Shown here one piece after another: positions 44,894 through 53,581 of a DNA stretch of 64,000 nucleotides. This DNA is from Bacteroidota bacterium. GTDB taxonomy: Bacteria > Bacteroidota > Bacteroidia > Chitinophagales > Chitinophagaceae. Both the position numbers and the translations under genes were made by a program. Location of the stretch: contig JACPEA010000001.1 in the NCBI GenBank assembly GCA_016183765.1, positions 239,160 through 303,159 on the forward strand, read 5' to 3'. Each line of letters begins with the position of its first letter. Position 1 is the stretch's first letter. The notes under the pieces are model-generated. The model was not told the origin of the DNA. It saw only the letters and a program-made list of their open reading frames with translations, and did not search any database.

Positions 44894-45525
44894 TGCCTGT
44901 ATCCGAACATCCCATGCAGGCCCTGGCGGCTTTTTTGCCGGAAGGTAGTTTTGACCAGGTGGTAACATATATCCATCATTACAAAGTACATCTCACCATC
45001 AGCAAGCAGCGCAAGTCCGTACTGGGCGATTACCGGCATGCCGGTTGGGGCGGCAACCACCGTATCAGCGTAAATGGCAACCTGAACAAATATGAATTTC
45101 TCATTACGTTATTACATGAACTGGCCCACCTGTTGACCTATGAACTGCACAAAACGCGTGTGGAACCGCATGGCAAGGAATGGAAAGCTAACTACAGCCG
45201 CCTGCTGGCCGATTTTGTGCAGCAGAAAATATTCCCGCCCGATATTGAAAAAGCATTGGCAAGATCCCTTGTAAACCCTTCTGCTACAGCCAATGGCGAA
45301 ACAGAACTGCTGCTGGTGCTGCGTAAATACAACCCGGTGAAAAAGGAAGGTATACTGCATGTGATCGATGTTCCGGAAGGGGCATTGTTCCAGACTGCCA
45401 ATGGCCGTATCTTCCGTAAGGGACCGGTTCGACGGAAACGCTTCGAATGCGTGGAAGTGAAGACCGGGCATCGGTACACGTTCAGCGCCGTGAGTGAGGT
45501 AAAACTGCTGCAGGAACCCCGGTGA
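44893..45525 (+). CDS. SprT-like zinc metalloprotease domain protein
   Basis: A 210-aa cytoplasmic protein with the SprT zinc motif LLHELAHLLTYE (about residues 74-85) and a third-ligand histidine in EPHGKEWKANYSRLLADF. It is longer than E. coli SprT (about 165 aa). The C-terminal zinc-ribbon cysteines are not visible; instead there is a basic tail with RRKRFECVEVKTGHRYTFS. Eukaryotic relatives (SPRTN) cleave DNA-protein crosslinks; the bacterial role is unclear. It is joined to the AtpI-like gene by a 1-nt overlap. Confidence 0.75.
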   Translation: MPVSEHPMQALAAFLPEGSFDQVVTYIHHYKVHLTISKQRKSVLGDYRHAGWGGNHRISVNGNLNKYEFLITLLHELAHLLTYELHKTRVEPHGKEWKANYSRLLADFVQQKIFPPDIEKALARSLVNPSATANGETELLLVLRKYNPVKKEGILHVIDVPEGALFQTANGRIFRKGPVRRKRFECVEVKTGHRYTFSAVSEVKLLQEPR

Positions 45526-45571
45526 TACCAGGTAAGGGCAGATTGTTGTAGATTTAGACAAACAAACCCTT

Positions 45572-45964
45572 ATGAAAAAGATCTTTTTACTTACCTGTGT
45601 CCTATTCACTTCTTTTGTATCTCTTATGGCGCAGCCGGCTTCCGTTAAAAAGGAAAAAGCCGTGTTACGTCATGTGGTATTGTTCAAGTTCAATGACCAA
45701 TCCACCGAGGCCGATGTGAAGAAGATAGAACAGGCTTTTAGGGAACTGCCTGGCAAGATCAGCCTTATCAAAGCTTTTGAGTTTGGTGTCAACAACAGCC
45801 CTGAAAAACTGAACCAGGGACTTACGCATTGTTTCCTGCTGAGTTTCTATTCAGAGAAGGACCGCGATGCATACCTGGTGCATCCCGCACACAAAGCCTT
45901 CACCGATATTGCCGGACCACATATTGATAAGGTGACTGTTGTAGATTACTGGCAACACCAGTAA
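45572..45964 (+). CDS. Secreted Dabb-family protein
   Basis: A 130-aa protein: signal peptide (IFLLTCVLFTSFVSLMAQ), then a stress-responsive A/B-barrel (Dabb) domain. LRHVVLFKFNDQSTEADVKKIE and HCFLLSFYSEKDRDAYLVHPAH are the typical strands. Plant and bacterial members dimerise; most have no known reaction. Signal-peptide-bearing forms are frequent in Bacteroidota. The gene stands alone, converging with sucC. Confidence 0.85.
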   Translation: MKKIFLLTCVLFTSFVSLMAQPASVKKEKAVLRHVVLFKFNDQSTEADVKKIEQAFRELPGKISLIKAFEFGVNNSPEKLNQGLTHCFLLSFYSEKDRDAYLVHPAHKAFTDIAGPHIDKVTVVDYWQHQ

Positions 45965-46028
45965 GACAGTTGAATGAACCTCTTTTGAGAGTTATGACGG
46001 GTCGGATAGGGCCGGGACTTGCACTCAA

Positions 46029-46061
46029 TAAAAAACTCCGGTTGCAATGGCAACCGGAGTT
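46029..46061 (-). terminator. Terminator of the sucC gene
   Basis: A perfect 12-bp stem (AACTCCGGTTGC / GCAACCGGAGTT). Read on the minus strand it is followed by TTTTTT. There is no T-run on the plus strand, so it chiefly serves sucC. Confidence 0.82.
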
Positions 46062-46085
46062 CCTGTATGTTTGGCGAAAAGAAAG

Positions 46086-47297
46086 TTAGGCAACCGCTTT
46101 TTTCACCAGTTCGGCAGCTTCGCTTAACTGGATAGCAGATTGTACTTTCAGGCCGCTTTCGTCGATCAGTTTTTTGGCTTCCACCGCATTGGTTCCCTGT
46201 AAACGGACGATGATCGGGATATTGATATTTCCCAGTTTGTTGAAAGCTTCGATCACACCGGCTGCCACACGGTCGCAGCGAACGATACCTCCGAAGATGT
46301 TGATCAGGATCGCTTTAACGTTAGGATCTTTCAGGATGATGCGGAAACCGGCTTCTACGGTCTGCGCGTTGGCAGATCCGCCTACGTCCAGGAAGTTGGC
46401 AGGCTCACCGCCGCTCAGTTTGATCATATCCATGGTAGCCATGGCCAGACCGGCACCATTCACCATACAACCTACGTTTCCGTCCAGTTTAACGAAGTTC
46501 AGGTTGTATTGTCCGGCTTCTACTTCGGTAGGGTCTTCTTCTGTTACATCGCGCAGTGCGGCAATATCAGGATGGCGCATCAGCGAGTTGTCATCGATGT
46601 TCATTTTACAGTCAACAGCAATGATCTTGTCGTCGCTGGTCTTGAACAACGGGTTGATCTCCAGCATGCTGCAATCCAATCCCACGTAAGCATTGTACAG
46701 GTTGGTCACGAATTTGACGCAATTTTTGAACGATTCACCGCTCAATCCCAGGTTAAAAGCGATCTTTCTTGCCTGGAAACCCTGCAGGCCACCACCGGGG
46801 TGAACCCACTCTTTGAAAATTTTCTCAGGTGTATTATGTGCCACTTCTTCAATATCCATACCCCCTTCGGTACTGTACATCACCACGTTCATTCCTTTGG
46901 CGCGGTCGAGCAGGATCGAGAGGTAGAATTCTTTAACAGGGTTGGGGCCGGGATAATATACATCCTGGGCCACCAGGATCTTGTTCACTTTTTTGCCTTC
47001 TGCACCGGTCTGGATGGTTACCAGGGTGCCGCCGAGGATATTCTTGGCGATATTGGTTACGTCTTCCAGGCTTTTACCAACTGCTACGCCTCTCTGTTCC
47101 GATCCGGCGATCTTACCCTTTCCACGGCCACCGGCGTGGATCTGGGCCTTGATTACGGCAAAATTGTTACCTGTTTGGGTTTTGATCTGGCGGTAAGCCT
47201 CTTCTGCGGCCATAACGGTATCTACGGCAATGCCCTCCTGTACGGGAACATTGTATTTTTTCAGTAATTCCTTGGCCTGGTATTCGTGAAGGTTCAT
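46086..47297 (-). CDS. sucC: Succinate--CoA ligase (ADP-forming), beta subunit
   Basis: A 403-aa TCA-cycle enzyme subunit. It has the ATP-grasp core: MNLHEYQAKELLKKYNVPV at the N-terminus, IKAQIHAGGRGKGKIAG, and LDCSMLEINPLF. The CoA-ligase domain has INIFGGIVRCDRVAAGVIEA. The ORF track start at 47393 adds 32 hydrophobic and polar residues unlike the family; the ATG at 47297 gives the normal start. The alpha subunit (sucD) is not adjacent, which is common in Bacteroidota. Confidence 0.95.
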   Translation of the reverse strand: MNLHEYQAKELLKKYNVPVQEGIAVDTVMAAEEAYRQIKTQTGNNFAVIKAQIHAGGRGKGKIAGSEQRGVAVGKSLEDVTNIAKNILGGTLVTIQTGAEGKKVNKILVAQDVYYPGPNPVKEFYLSILLDRAKGMNVVMYSTEGGMDIEEVAHNTPEKIFKEWVHPGGGLQGFQARKIAFNLGLSGESFKNCVKFVTNLYNAYVGLDCSMLEINPLFKTSDDKIIAVDCKMNIDDNSLMRHPDIAALRDVTEEDPTEVEAGQYNLNFVKLDGNVGCMVNGAGLAMATMDMIKLSGGEPANFLDVGGSANAQTVEAGFRIILKDPNVKAILINIFGGIVRCDRVAAGVIEAFNKLGNINIPIIVRLQGTNAVEAKKLIDESGLKVQSAIQLSEAAELVKKAVA

Positions 47298-47420
47298 GCT
47301 GGAAAATTTTTGCGAAGATAAGCTAAACCGGGATTCAGATTTGCTGATAATTATTATTGTTGTAACATTAATAATCCTATTTTTACGCCTCACTGAAAAA
47401 ACCGATAAAACGACAACAGC

Positions 47421-47975
47421 ATGAAAAAAGCAACCCTCGCCTTTTTAGCAGGCATTTATTCTTTTGCACCGATTAGTGCTAAACAAGATGCTACCCTGAC
47501 CGTAAACACTGAAAAAAGCCGCGTTGACTGGGTAGGTACCAAGAAATCAGATTTTCATACCGGTTTTTTTCCGTTGAAAAGCGGTTCTGTTACCGTTGAT
47601 GGTGGCAAACTCACAGGTGGTAAGTTCGTGATCGACCTGGCTAACCTGAAAGTAACTGATGCAGGTGGTGGCGACAGGCTTACCGGTCACCTGAAGTCAG
47701 GTGATTTCTTCGATGTGGCCAAATTTGCCGAAGCTGCATATGAGATCACTGCTGTGAACTACACCGATGCCAGCAATGCAGAAGTTAGTGGTAACCTCAC
47801 GGTAAAAGGAGTGACCGTACCGGTTAAGCTGAAGGCGCAGATCCGTAATGCAGATGACAAAGGTTTCTTTGCCCAGTCATTCCTGAGCCTCGACAGAACC
47901 CTGCTTGGTATTACTTATGGTGCTGGTAACGTTGCCAACGATGTGCAACTGGCCATCCACCTGTTTGCAAAATAA
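47421..47975 (+). CDS. YceI family protein (secreted lipocalin-like)
   Basis: A 184-aa exported protein. The signal peptide is ATLAFLAGIYSFAPISA; the mature part is an elongated lipocalin-like barrel, with the YceI signatures SRVDWVGTKKSDFHTGFF and GKFVIDLANLKVTD (about residues 32-85) and the late VSGNLTVKGVTVPVKL. E. coli YceI binds isoprenoid lipids such as polyprenyl chains. The gene is divergent from sucC and ends in a strong terminator. Confidence 0.9.
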   Translation: MKKATLAFLAGIYSFAPISAKQDATLTVNTEKSRVDWVGTKKSDFHTGFFPLKSGSVTVDGGKLTGGKFVIDLANLKVTDAGGGDRLTGHLKSGDFFDVAKFAEAAYEITAVNYTDASNAEVSGNLTVKGVTVPVKLKAQIRNADDKGFFAQSFLSLDRTLLGITYGAGNVANDVQLAIHLFAK

Positions 47976-47996
47976 TTGTGCAACAACTATACAAAT

Positions 47997-48025
47997 AAAA
48001 ACACCGGCCATCGGCCGGTGTTTTT
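47997..48025 (+). terminator. Terminator of the yceI-like gene
   Basis: A 13-bp perfect stem (AAAAACACCGGCC / GGCCGGTGTTTTT) with loop ATC and a T-run. Confidence 0.92.
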
Positions 48026-48064
48026 ATTTGCGGCTTACTGTAACTTGCTGCCTAAAATCATTGT

Positions 48065-48397
48065 ATGCCCAAAGTTGAACTTGCTTCTATTATACCCAAA
48101 GAGATCGTATCCGGTTATTCAGCCCGTTTTATTCATACAGATCATATGACTTTCTCCTATCTTGATGTGAAGGCAGGAGCCGCATTACCCGAACATTCTC
48201 ACCCGCATGAGCAGGTATGTCATGTGCTGGATGGTGAATTTCAACTGACGCTGGATGGAGAACCCCTGCGGTTCGGTCCGGAATCTGTTATCGTGATCCC
48301 ATCCAATGTAAAACACGCAGGACTGGCCATTACAGACTGTAAGTTGCTGGATGTGTTCACGCCGGTGAGGGAAGATTATAGGGAAATGAGTGAATGA
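48065..48397 (+). CDS. Single-domain cupin protein
   Basis: A 110-aa cytoplasmic cupin. The first metal motif is in LPEHSHPHEQVCHVLDGEF and the second in VIPSNVKHAGLAI, giving the His/Glu set for one metal. Single cupins of this type act in many reactions and have no unique substrate. Its last codons (EMSE, stop) run into an octamer array, so the C-terminus may have been extended or altered by the repeat. Confidence 0.82.
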   Translation: MPKVELASIIPKEIVSGYSARFIHTDHMTFSYLDVKAGAALPEHSHPHEQVCHVLDGEFQLTLDGEPLRFGPESVIVIPSNVKHAGLAITDCKLLDVFTPVREDYREMSE

Positions 48398-48417
48398 GTG
48401 GGTGAGTGAATGCAATT
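48386..48417. repeat. Octamer array overlapping the cupin stop
   Basis: Four 8-nt units: AATGAGTG twice, GGTGAGTG, AATGCAAT. AATGAGTG is the complement of CATTCACT in the arrays at 22234 and 25677, so this is the same family in the other orientation. The first unit and a half encode the cupin's last codons. Confidence 0.7.
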
Positions 48418-48430
48418 GTAGCGATGATAA

Positions 48431-48463
48431 AAAAATCCCGTGCCACTGGTACGGGATTCTTTT
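48431..48463. terminator. Bidirectional terminator between cupin and etfA
   Basis: AATCCCGTGCCA pairs with TGGTACGGGATT (one G-U). T-rich sequence follows on both strands (TTCTTTTA on plus, TTTTTTTATC on minus). Confidence 0.75.
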
Positions 48464-48465
48464 AT

Positions 48466-48508
48466 CATCATTACTTCATCATTCAAAATTCCTTGTTCAT
48501 CATTCAAT
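48466..48508. repeat. Word-type low-complexity sequence before the etfA stop
   Basis: CATCATT, TTCATCATTC and GTTCATCATTC words recur in this stretch; in reverse complement they match the GATGAACAAGGAA words at 28058-28092. Confidence 0.45.
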
Positions 48509-48511
48509 ATT

Positions 48512-49474
48512 CTAGGAGGCTTTCATTTTGTGGATCTCTTCGGTGAGTTTGGGCACCACTTCAAAGAGGTCGCCAACGATACCATAATCGGCAGCTTTAA
48601 AGAAAGGTGCTTCGGGATCTTTGTTGATCACTACGATCACTTTACTGCGGTTCACACCTGCCAGGTGTTGTATGGCCCCTGAGATACCCAGCGCAATGTA
48701 TAAGTTGGGTGCAATCTGAACACCGGTCTGTCCTACGTGTTCATGATGCGGGCGCCAGTGCGCATCGCCTACGGGGCGGCTGCAGGCTGTGGCGGCATGC
48801 AGCTCCTTGGCCAGGTCCAGCAGAATGCCCCAGTTTTCGGGACCTTTTAAACCACGGCCACCGCTTACCACGATATCGGCTTCGGTCAATGGCACTTCAC
48901 CGCTTACCTTGTTCACCGCAGTAATTTTTACTTTGGATGCATCTACGGCCACGTTCAGCGCCGATACTTCCGCAGTTCCCTCTCCGGCAACGGTCTGGTA
49001 ACTGTTGGGGTTGAGAGAAATGATCCTGACAGGGGAGTTGATGCTGATATTGGCAAATGCCTTTCCGGAAAACACGGTTTTACGTACCACGAAACCGTTA
49101 CTGGTATCGGGCAGGGCACAGGCTCCGGTTACAATGCCTGCTTTGAGGCGGGCCGCAACACGGGCAGCCACTGCCTTACCTGTCTGGTTATGCGAAAAGA
49201 TAAGCACATTGGCTCCGCTGGCCGTAACCGCTTCGGCAATTACTTTGGCGTATAGTTGTGTGTCAACATGGTTCAGGCTTTCGTTGGCCACCTGGTGTAC
49301 TTTGGTGATGCCATATTTACCCAGCGAAGCCAGGTCATCGTTCACCGTGCCCAGCACCAGCGCTTCAGCTGTGGTACCCATTTGTTTGGCTACCTGTGCA
49401 CCATAGGTAAGCACTTCGTAAGAAGCTTTCTTGATATGGTTTTCTGTCTGATCAACAAATATTAAAACTGACAT
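48512..49474 (-). CDS. etfA: Electron transfer flavoprotein, alpha subunit
   Basis: A 320-aa FAD-binding subunit of ETF, which carries electrons from acyl-CoA dehydrogenases to the membrane quinone pool. The FAD loop region is GGRGLKGPENWGILLDLAKEL, followed by CSRPVGDAHWRPHHEHVGQTG and PNLYIALGISGAIQHLAGV in the C-terminal domain. Length is standard. It lies 132 nt downstream of etfB, with an octamer array between the two. Confidence 0.95.
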   Translation of the reverse strand: MSVLIFVDQTENHIKKASYEVLTYGAQVAKQMGTTAEALVLGTVNDDLASLGKYGITKVHQVANESLNHVDTQLYAKVIAEAVTASGANVLIFSHNQTGKAVAARVAARLKAGIVTGACALPDTSNGFVVRKTVFSGKAFANISINSPVRIISLNPNSYQTVAGEGTAEVSALNVAVDASKVKITAVNKVSGEVPLTEADIVVSGGRGLKGPENWGILLDLAKELHAATACSRPVGDAHWRPHHEHVGQTGVQIAPNLYIALGISGAIQHLAGVNRSKVIVVINKDPEAPFFKAADYGIVGDLFEVVPKLTEEIHKMKAS

Positions 49475-49482
49475 GTGTTACA

Positions 49483-49514
49483 ATTTGAGAATTTGAAAAT
49501 GTGATAATTTGAAA
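49483..49514. repeat. Octamer array between etfB and etfA
   Basis: Four 8-nt units: AATTTGAG, AATTTGAA, AATGTGAT, AATTTGAA. The array sits directly upstream of the etfA start within what is probably one transcript. Confidence 0.65.
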
Positions 49515-49606
49515 TGCGCTGATGCCGCTGAAAGGACCAACCGTACAAGTGTGCGACGCAAGGAAGCTGCCACAGTTGTAGAGATGGGCCACTGAGATCA
49601 GACCCT

Positions 49607-50350
49607 TTATATCACTTTGGCTTCTTCGTGCAATAATCTTACCAGTTCGGCCACATTATCCGCGTCAACCAGTTTTACACCGGCTTTGGCTGGCGGCAGT
49701 TCAAAATTGACCACGCTGGTGAGGGTATCAGCTGCAACCGGCTCCACTACCTGTAAAGGTTTGGTGCGGGCAGCCATGATGCCGCGCATATTCGGGATGC
49801 GCTGTTCGGCCACACCTTTCTGGCAGCTGACTACAACGGGTAAACTTACTTCGGCCACTTCTTCGCCGCCTTCAATCTCGCGGGTGATGGTGGCAGTGGT
49901 GCCATTCAGTTCAAACAGGGTTGCCAGGGAAACATAAGGGATATCTACCAGTTCAGCCACCATGCCGCCAATGGAAGCTCCATTGTAATCGATGGCTTCT
50001 TTTCCGGTGAAGATCAGGTCGTAACCACCTTTTTTGGCCACTTCGGCAATTTGGGCAGCGATAAAATAACTATCAGTGCTGTCGGAATTCACCCGGATGG
50101 CTTCATCGCCACCCAATGCCAGCGCTTTCCGGATAATGGGGTCGCAATCAGCTCCACCCACGGTAACGAGGTGAATGGTGACAGCAGCGTCTTTTTCTTT
50201 TAATTCGATGGCCCGCACCAGCGAATACCATTCGTCGTAGGGGTTGATGATCCACTGTACGCCGGTCTCGTCAAACTTCTTATTGCCGTCCGTAAAGGCG
50301 ATCTTGGAAGTGGTGTCCGGTGTTTTACTGATACACACAAGAATTTTCAT
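49607..50350 (-). CDS. etfB: Electron transfer flavoprotein, beta subunit
   Basis: A 247-aa ETF subunit that binds AMP. It starts KILVCISKTPDTTSKIAF, continues with VTVGGADCDPIIRKALALGGDEAIRV and the recognition-loop region IVFTGKEAIDYNGA-type (here LIFTGKEAIDYNGASIGGM), and ends with PNMRGIMAARTKPL. Length is standard. It is first in the etf operon and has a well-formed promoter upstream on the minus strand. Confidence 0.95.
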   Translation of the reverse strand: MKILVCISKTPDTTSKIAFTDGNKKFDETGVQWIINPYDEWYSLVRAIELKEKDAAVTIHLVTVGGADCDPIIRKALALGGDEAIRVNSDSTDSYFIAAQIAEVAKKGGYDLIFTGKEAIDYNGASIGGMVAELVDIPYVSLATLFELNGTTATITREIEGGEEVAEVSLPVVVSCQKGVAEQRIPNMRGIMAARTKPLQVVEPVAADTLTSVVNFELPPAKAGVKLVDADNVAELVRLLHEEAKVI

Positions 50351-50395
50351 AGCGCAAAAGATTTACCGTTAATTAGTTGCATAAACAACTATTAG

Positions 50396-50425
50396 CAAAT
50401 ATAGGAAGGTTTTGAGAGTGGCAAA
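50396..50425 (-). promoter_or_regulatory. Promoter of etfBA
   Basis: On the minus strand TTTG (50422-50425), 18 nt, TATATTTG (50396-50403) fits the consensus. The etfB start is 46 nt downstream. A 6-bp inverted repeat, TAGTTG/CAACTA, lies in the leader. Confidence 0.75.
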
Positions 50426-50516
50426 GTTTTGTGTAATAATTTATTTGGTTCTGGGATGGCCGGTACAATATTCCTTGGGTAAGCCAAACTATGAACACTC
50501 TTCCTACCTTTGGCCG

Positions 50517-50828
50517 ATGGACAGAATCGCTAAGATCAGGGAGTTCCTGGCAGCAAATCCCAAGGACAATTTTCTGCGTCATGCATTGGCGCTGGAATAC
50601 ATGAAAGTGGGTGATGACCAGGGTGCCAGGGAATTGTTCGAAGCCATATTGACAGAATTTCCGGACTATATCGGTTCGTATTATCACCTGGCCAAACTGC
50701 TGGAAAAAATGCAGGAGACCGACCTGGCCATCCAATGGTACGAAAAAGGCATGGCGGAAGCTAAAAAAGCAGGTGATAACCATGCATACAATGAATTGCA
50801 GGCAGCTTATGAGGACCTGGTGTATTGA
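50517..50828 (+). CDS. Small TPR protein
   Basis: A 103-aa cytoplasmic protein made of about two and a half TPR units (NFLRHALALEYMKVGDDQGA, YYHLAKLLEKMQETDLAIQWY). The ORF track starts at 50412 with a 35-residue extension that crosses promoter-like sequence; the ATG at 50517 gives the regular start MDRIAKIREFL. A TACCTTTG box lies only 5 nt before this ATG, so the transcript may be nearly leaderless or start elsewhere. TPR units bind partner proteins; the partner is unknown. Confidence 0.78.
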   Translation: MDRIAKIREFLAANPKDNFLRHALALEYMKVGDDQGARELFEAILTEFPDYIGSYYHLAKLLEKMQETDLAIQWYEKGMAEAKKAGDNHAYNELQAAYEDLVY

Positions 50829-50830
50829 TC

Positions 50831-50888
50831 ATTCAAAATTCAAAATTCAAAAGTAAAAAAAAGCCTATTTTGACTTTTGACTTTTCCA
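50831..50888. repeat. Heptad arrays ATTCAAA x3 and TTTTGAC x2
   Basis: Three ATTCAAA units start 2 nt after the TPR stop, and two and a half TTTTGAC units end just before hutU. Both have a 7-nt period. Confidence 0.75.
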
Positions 50889-50892
50889 CGAA

Positions 50893-52578
50893 ATGATTGC
50901 CATGAATAAACGTACAAGAACCTATGACCCTGTTGTGTACAAAACGCCTACCGGTACACAATTGAACTGCAAGGGCTGGATACAGGAAGCAGCTTTGCGC
51001 ATGTTACTGAACAACCTTGACCCCGAAGTGGCCGAAAGGCCGGATGACCTGATCGTGTATGGTGGAAGGGGTAAGGCCGCGAGGAATTTTGAGAGCCTGG
51101 ATTTGATCATCAAAGCACTGAAAGATATTGAAGCGGACGAAACCCTGCTGATCCAGAGTGGTAAACCGGTGGGCATCCTGAAAACGCATAAGGATGCGCC
51201 AAGGGTATTGTTGTCGAATTCGCAACTGGTTCCGAAATGGGCTACCTGGGAGCATTTTACCGAGTTGGAAAAAAAGGGATTGATGATGTACGGCCAGATG
51301 ACGGCGGGTAGCTGGATCTATATTGGTTCGCAGGGTATTGTGCAGGGAACCTATGAAACCTTTGCAGCCGTGGCCGATAAACATTTTGACGGGTCGTTGA
51401 AAGGAACTCTCAGTGTGACCGCAGGATTGGGAGGGATGGGTGGTGCCCAACCTTTATCTGTAACCATGTGCGATGGCGTTTGCCTGGTAGCAGAAGTGGA
51501 GGAATGGCGGATCGATAAACGGCTGGAGACAAAATACCTGGATATCAAATGTCTGGATATTGATGAAGCCATTGACCGCGCCCAGGCGGCAAAAGCCGGG
51601 AAAGCAGCTTTGAGCATTGGGGTGCTTTGTAACGCAGTCACATTGCTGCAGCGATTGATCGAAAGAAATATAACGGTGGATGTGTTGACGGACCAGACAT
51701 CTGCCCATGATCCGCTGATCGGCTATGTGCCGCATACCCTGACGAATGAAGCGGCCAATATGCTGCGCGAAAAGGATCCTGCAAAATACATTGAACTGAG
51801 TTACGACAGTATGAAACTTCATGTAACACTGATGCTGGAGCTGCAGAAGCGGGGAGCGGTCACTTTTGATTATGGAAATAATTTACGGGCCCGTGCCCAG
51901 GAAAGAGGGCTGGAAAATGCATTCGATTTCCCCGGTTTTGTGCCTGCGTATATCCGCCCCTTGTTCTGTGAAGGGAAAGGTCCCTTCCGTTGGGTGGCTT
52001 TAAGTGGGGATCCTGCTGATATTGCAGTTACAGACGAAGTGATCCTGAACCTGTTTCCTGAAAATAAAAGCCTGCAGCGCTGGATGAAAATGGCCAGGGA
52101 GCGTATTGCCTTCCAGGGATTACCGGCCCGGATCTGCTGGCTGGGGCAGGGCGAAAGGGAAAAAGCAGGCCTTGCTTTTAATGAACTGGTGAGAACCGGC
52201 AGGGTAAAAGCCCCGATCGTGATCGGTCGCGACCACCTGGATACCGGTTCGGTTGCCTCTCCTAACCGCGAAACGGAAGCCATGCTGGATGGCAGCGACG
52301 CAGTGGCCGATTGGCCCATTTTAAATGCCCTGGTCAATACCGCAGGCGGTGCAAGCTGGGTTAGCCTGCACCATGGTGGTGGCGTAGGCATGGGATACAG
52401 CATTCATGCCGGAATGGTCATCGTAGCCGATGGAACCGAAGATGCTGCTGCTAGATTGGCACGCGTATTAAGAAATGATCCGGGCATGGGCGTCATTCGT
52501 CATGCCGATGCCGGGTATGATATAGCGCTGGATACACTCAGGAAAAACGGGCTATCCATTGTTGAACGTTTATCCTGA
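50893..52578 (+). CDS. hutU: Urocanate hydratase
   Basis: A 561-aa NAD-containing enzyme converting urocanate to imidazolone propionate in histidine breakdown. [11 protein letters not shown] (N-terminus), the glycine-rich NAD region [17 protein letters not shown] and the late [22 protein letters not shown] are conserved. Two start codons are possible (50893 and 50902); both keep the family N-terminus. No other hut gene (hutH, hutI, hutG) is in the window, so the pathway is split in this genome. Confidence 0.95.
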   Translation: MIAMNKRTRTYDPVVYKTPTGTQLNCKGWIQEAALRMLLNNLDPEVAERPDDLIVYGGRGKAARNFESLDLIIKALKDIEADETLLIQSGKPVGILKTHKDAPRVLLSNSQLVPKWATWEHFTELEKKGLMMYGQMTAGSWIYIGSQGIVQGTYETFAAVADKHFDGSLKGTLSVTAGLGGMGGAQPLSVTMCDGVCLVAEVEEWRIDKRLETKYLDIKCLDIDEAIDRAQAAKAGKAALSIGVLCNAVTLLQRLIERNITVDVLTDQTSAHDPLIGYVPHTLTNEAANMLREKDPAKYIELSYDSMKLHVTLMLELQKRGAVTFDYGNNLRARAQERGLENAFDFPGFVPAYIRPLFCEGKGPFRWVALSGDPADIAVTDEVILNLFPENKSLQRWMKMARERIAFQGLPARICWLGQGEREKAGLAFNELVRTGRVKAPIVIGRDHLDTGSVASPNRETEAMLDGSDAVADWPILNALVNTAGGASWVSLHHGGGVGMGYSIHAGMVIVADGTEDAAARLARVLRNDPGMGVIRHADAGYDIALDTLRKNGLSIVERLS

Positions 52579-52651
52579 CAGGGTGTATTTCTAACGGTTT
52601 CCAGGTATTAATACGTATGGCAACTTAGGTCTGGGTATTTAGGTTTGCAGG

Positions 52652-53179
52652 ATGTTACCTACTGCCCAGCCACTGATGCATATCCAGGATCTCATCTACG
52701 AGATCAGGGAACAACGGGTAATGCTGGACCGTGACCTGGCCAGGCTCTATGGTGTGCCCACCAAATCATTAAATCTTGCCGTCAAAAGGAATATTGACAG
52801 GTTCCCCCTCGATTTCATGTTTCGCCTGAATAAAGAGGAAACCCATTCTTTGAGGTTTCAAATTGAAACCTCAAAAAGGGGCGGAGACAGGTACCAGCCA
52901 TGGGTATTTACAGAATTGGGAGTGGCTATGTTGTCCAGCGTGTTGAACAGTCCCCCGGCCATCCAGATGAATATCCTGATCATGCGGAGTTTTTTCCTAC
53001 TGCACAGGAACAGGCATTCGATAGCTTTTTTTACTACACAAGTAGCTGATATTCAGAAGAAAGTGGGTAATCACCAGGGGCAGATAGCCTTGTTGTATGA
53101 GGCTTTTGAGAAATTCCTGGATACAGAGGCAGAGCAGAAAAGCTGGGCTGAAAGGGAGCGTATCGGGTTTGTGAAATGA
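52652..53179 (+). CDS. ORF6N domain protein
   Basis: A 175-aa protein whose N-terminal two thirds is an ORF6N (KilA-N-like) domain: IREQRVMLDRDLARLYGVPTKSLN, KRNIDRFPLDFMFRL, QPWVFTELGVAMLSSVLNS. The domain is common in phage antirepressors and in stand-alone chromosomal genes of Bacteroidota and is thought to bind DNA. No other phage gene is nearby. The C-terminus is a predicted coil ending ERIGFVK. A perfect inverted repeat lies just downstream. Confidence 0.82.
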   Translation: MLPTAQPLMHIQDLIYEIREQRVMLDRDLARLYGVPTKSLNLAVKRNIDRFPLDFMFRLNKEETHSLRFQIETSKRGGDRYQPWVFTELGVAMLSSVLNSPPAIQMNILIMRSFFLLHRNRHSIAFFTTQVADIQKKVGNHQGQIALLYEAFEKFLDTEAEQKSWAERERIGFVK

Positions 53180-53203
53180 ATCTCGGGCTGCCTATCAAAT
53201 AAT

Positions 53204-53245
53204 ACAGGGAATACGGGGTGTTTTTTAACATCCTGTATTCCCTGT
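53204..53245. terminator. Inverted repeat between the ORF6N gene and the 52-aa gene
   Basis: ACAGGGAATAC and GTATTCCCTGT pair over 11 bp, and the stem can be extended inward by G-U and G-C pairs; the loop is T-rich. It lies between the ends of two convergent genes and is probably a shared terminator. Confidence 0.6.
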
Positions 53246-53283
53246 TGCCTGCTTTTGGGCAGGTTGATGAGTTGTTTGAGGTA

Positions 53284-53442
53284 TCAGCTTCCTCTTGATC
53301 CGCCGGTCTTGATCGGTTTTTTTCCGCCACCCATCGGTTTGGCGGCATTGGGTTTGGCTATGAATTTAGAACCCTGTGGACCACCCTTCAGGCCCTTGTT
53401 ACCGGCTTTGCCGCCGGTTTTATTGTTTACTGGTAATGCCAT
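53284..53442 (-). CDS. 52-aa Gly/Lys-rich basic protein
   Basis: Missing from the ORF track because it is short. The ATG at 53442 opens 52 codons ending GGSRGS. The sequence is highly basic and glycine-rich: MALPVNNKTGGKAGNK, then GPQGSK, PNAAKPMGGGKKPIK. It has no hydrophobic segment and no cysteine, so it is probably disordered and could bind nucleic acid. Amino-acid bias and position favour a real gene; no family is recognised. Confidence 0.6.
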   Translation of the reverse strand: MALPVNNKTGGKAGNKGLKGGPQGSKFIAKPNAAKPMGGGKKPIKTGGSRGS

Positions 53443-53581
53443 AATCGTATGATTTTATGTAAGTAAATCTGCGGGTAAGATAATGAGTTTTCAGCGATTG
53501 TCCAATTGGGAATGGGTTGTTCGGCGGCGATCGATCAATAAGAAATGGAAGATTGTATATTAGTGCCAGTAAAACAAACGT

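Noticed and set aside
50412-50516. N-terminal extension of the TPR protein resembling a signal peptide
   Set aside because: The region overlaps the etfB promoter and holds a -7 box; the internal ATG at 50517 starts directly with the TPR fold.
52652-53179. Prophage remnant suggested by the ORF6N domain
   Set aside because: No integrase, structural or lysis gene, no attachment repeats and no change of base composition around it; ORF6N genes also occur as single chromosomal genes.
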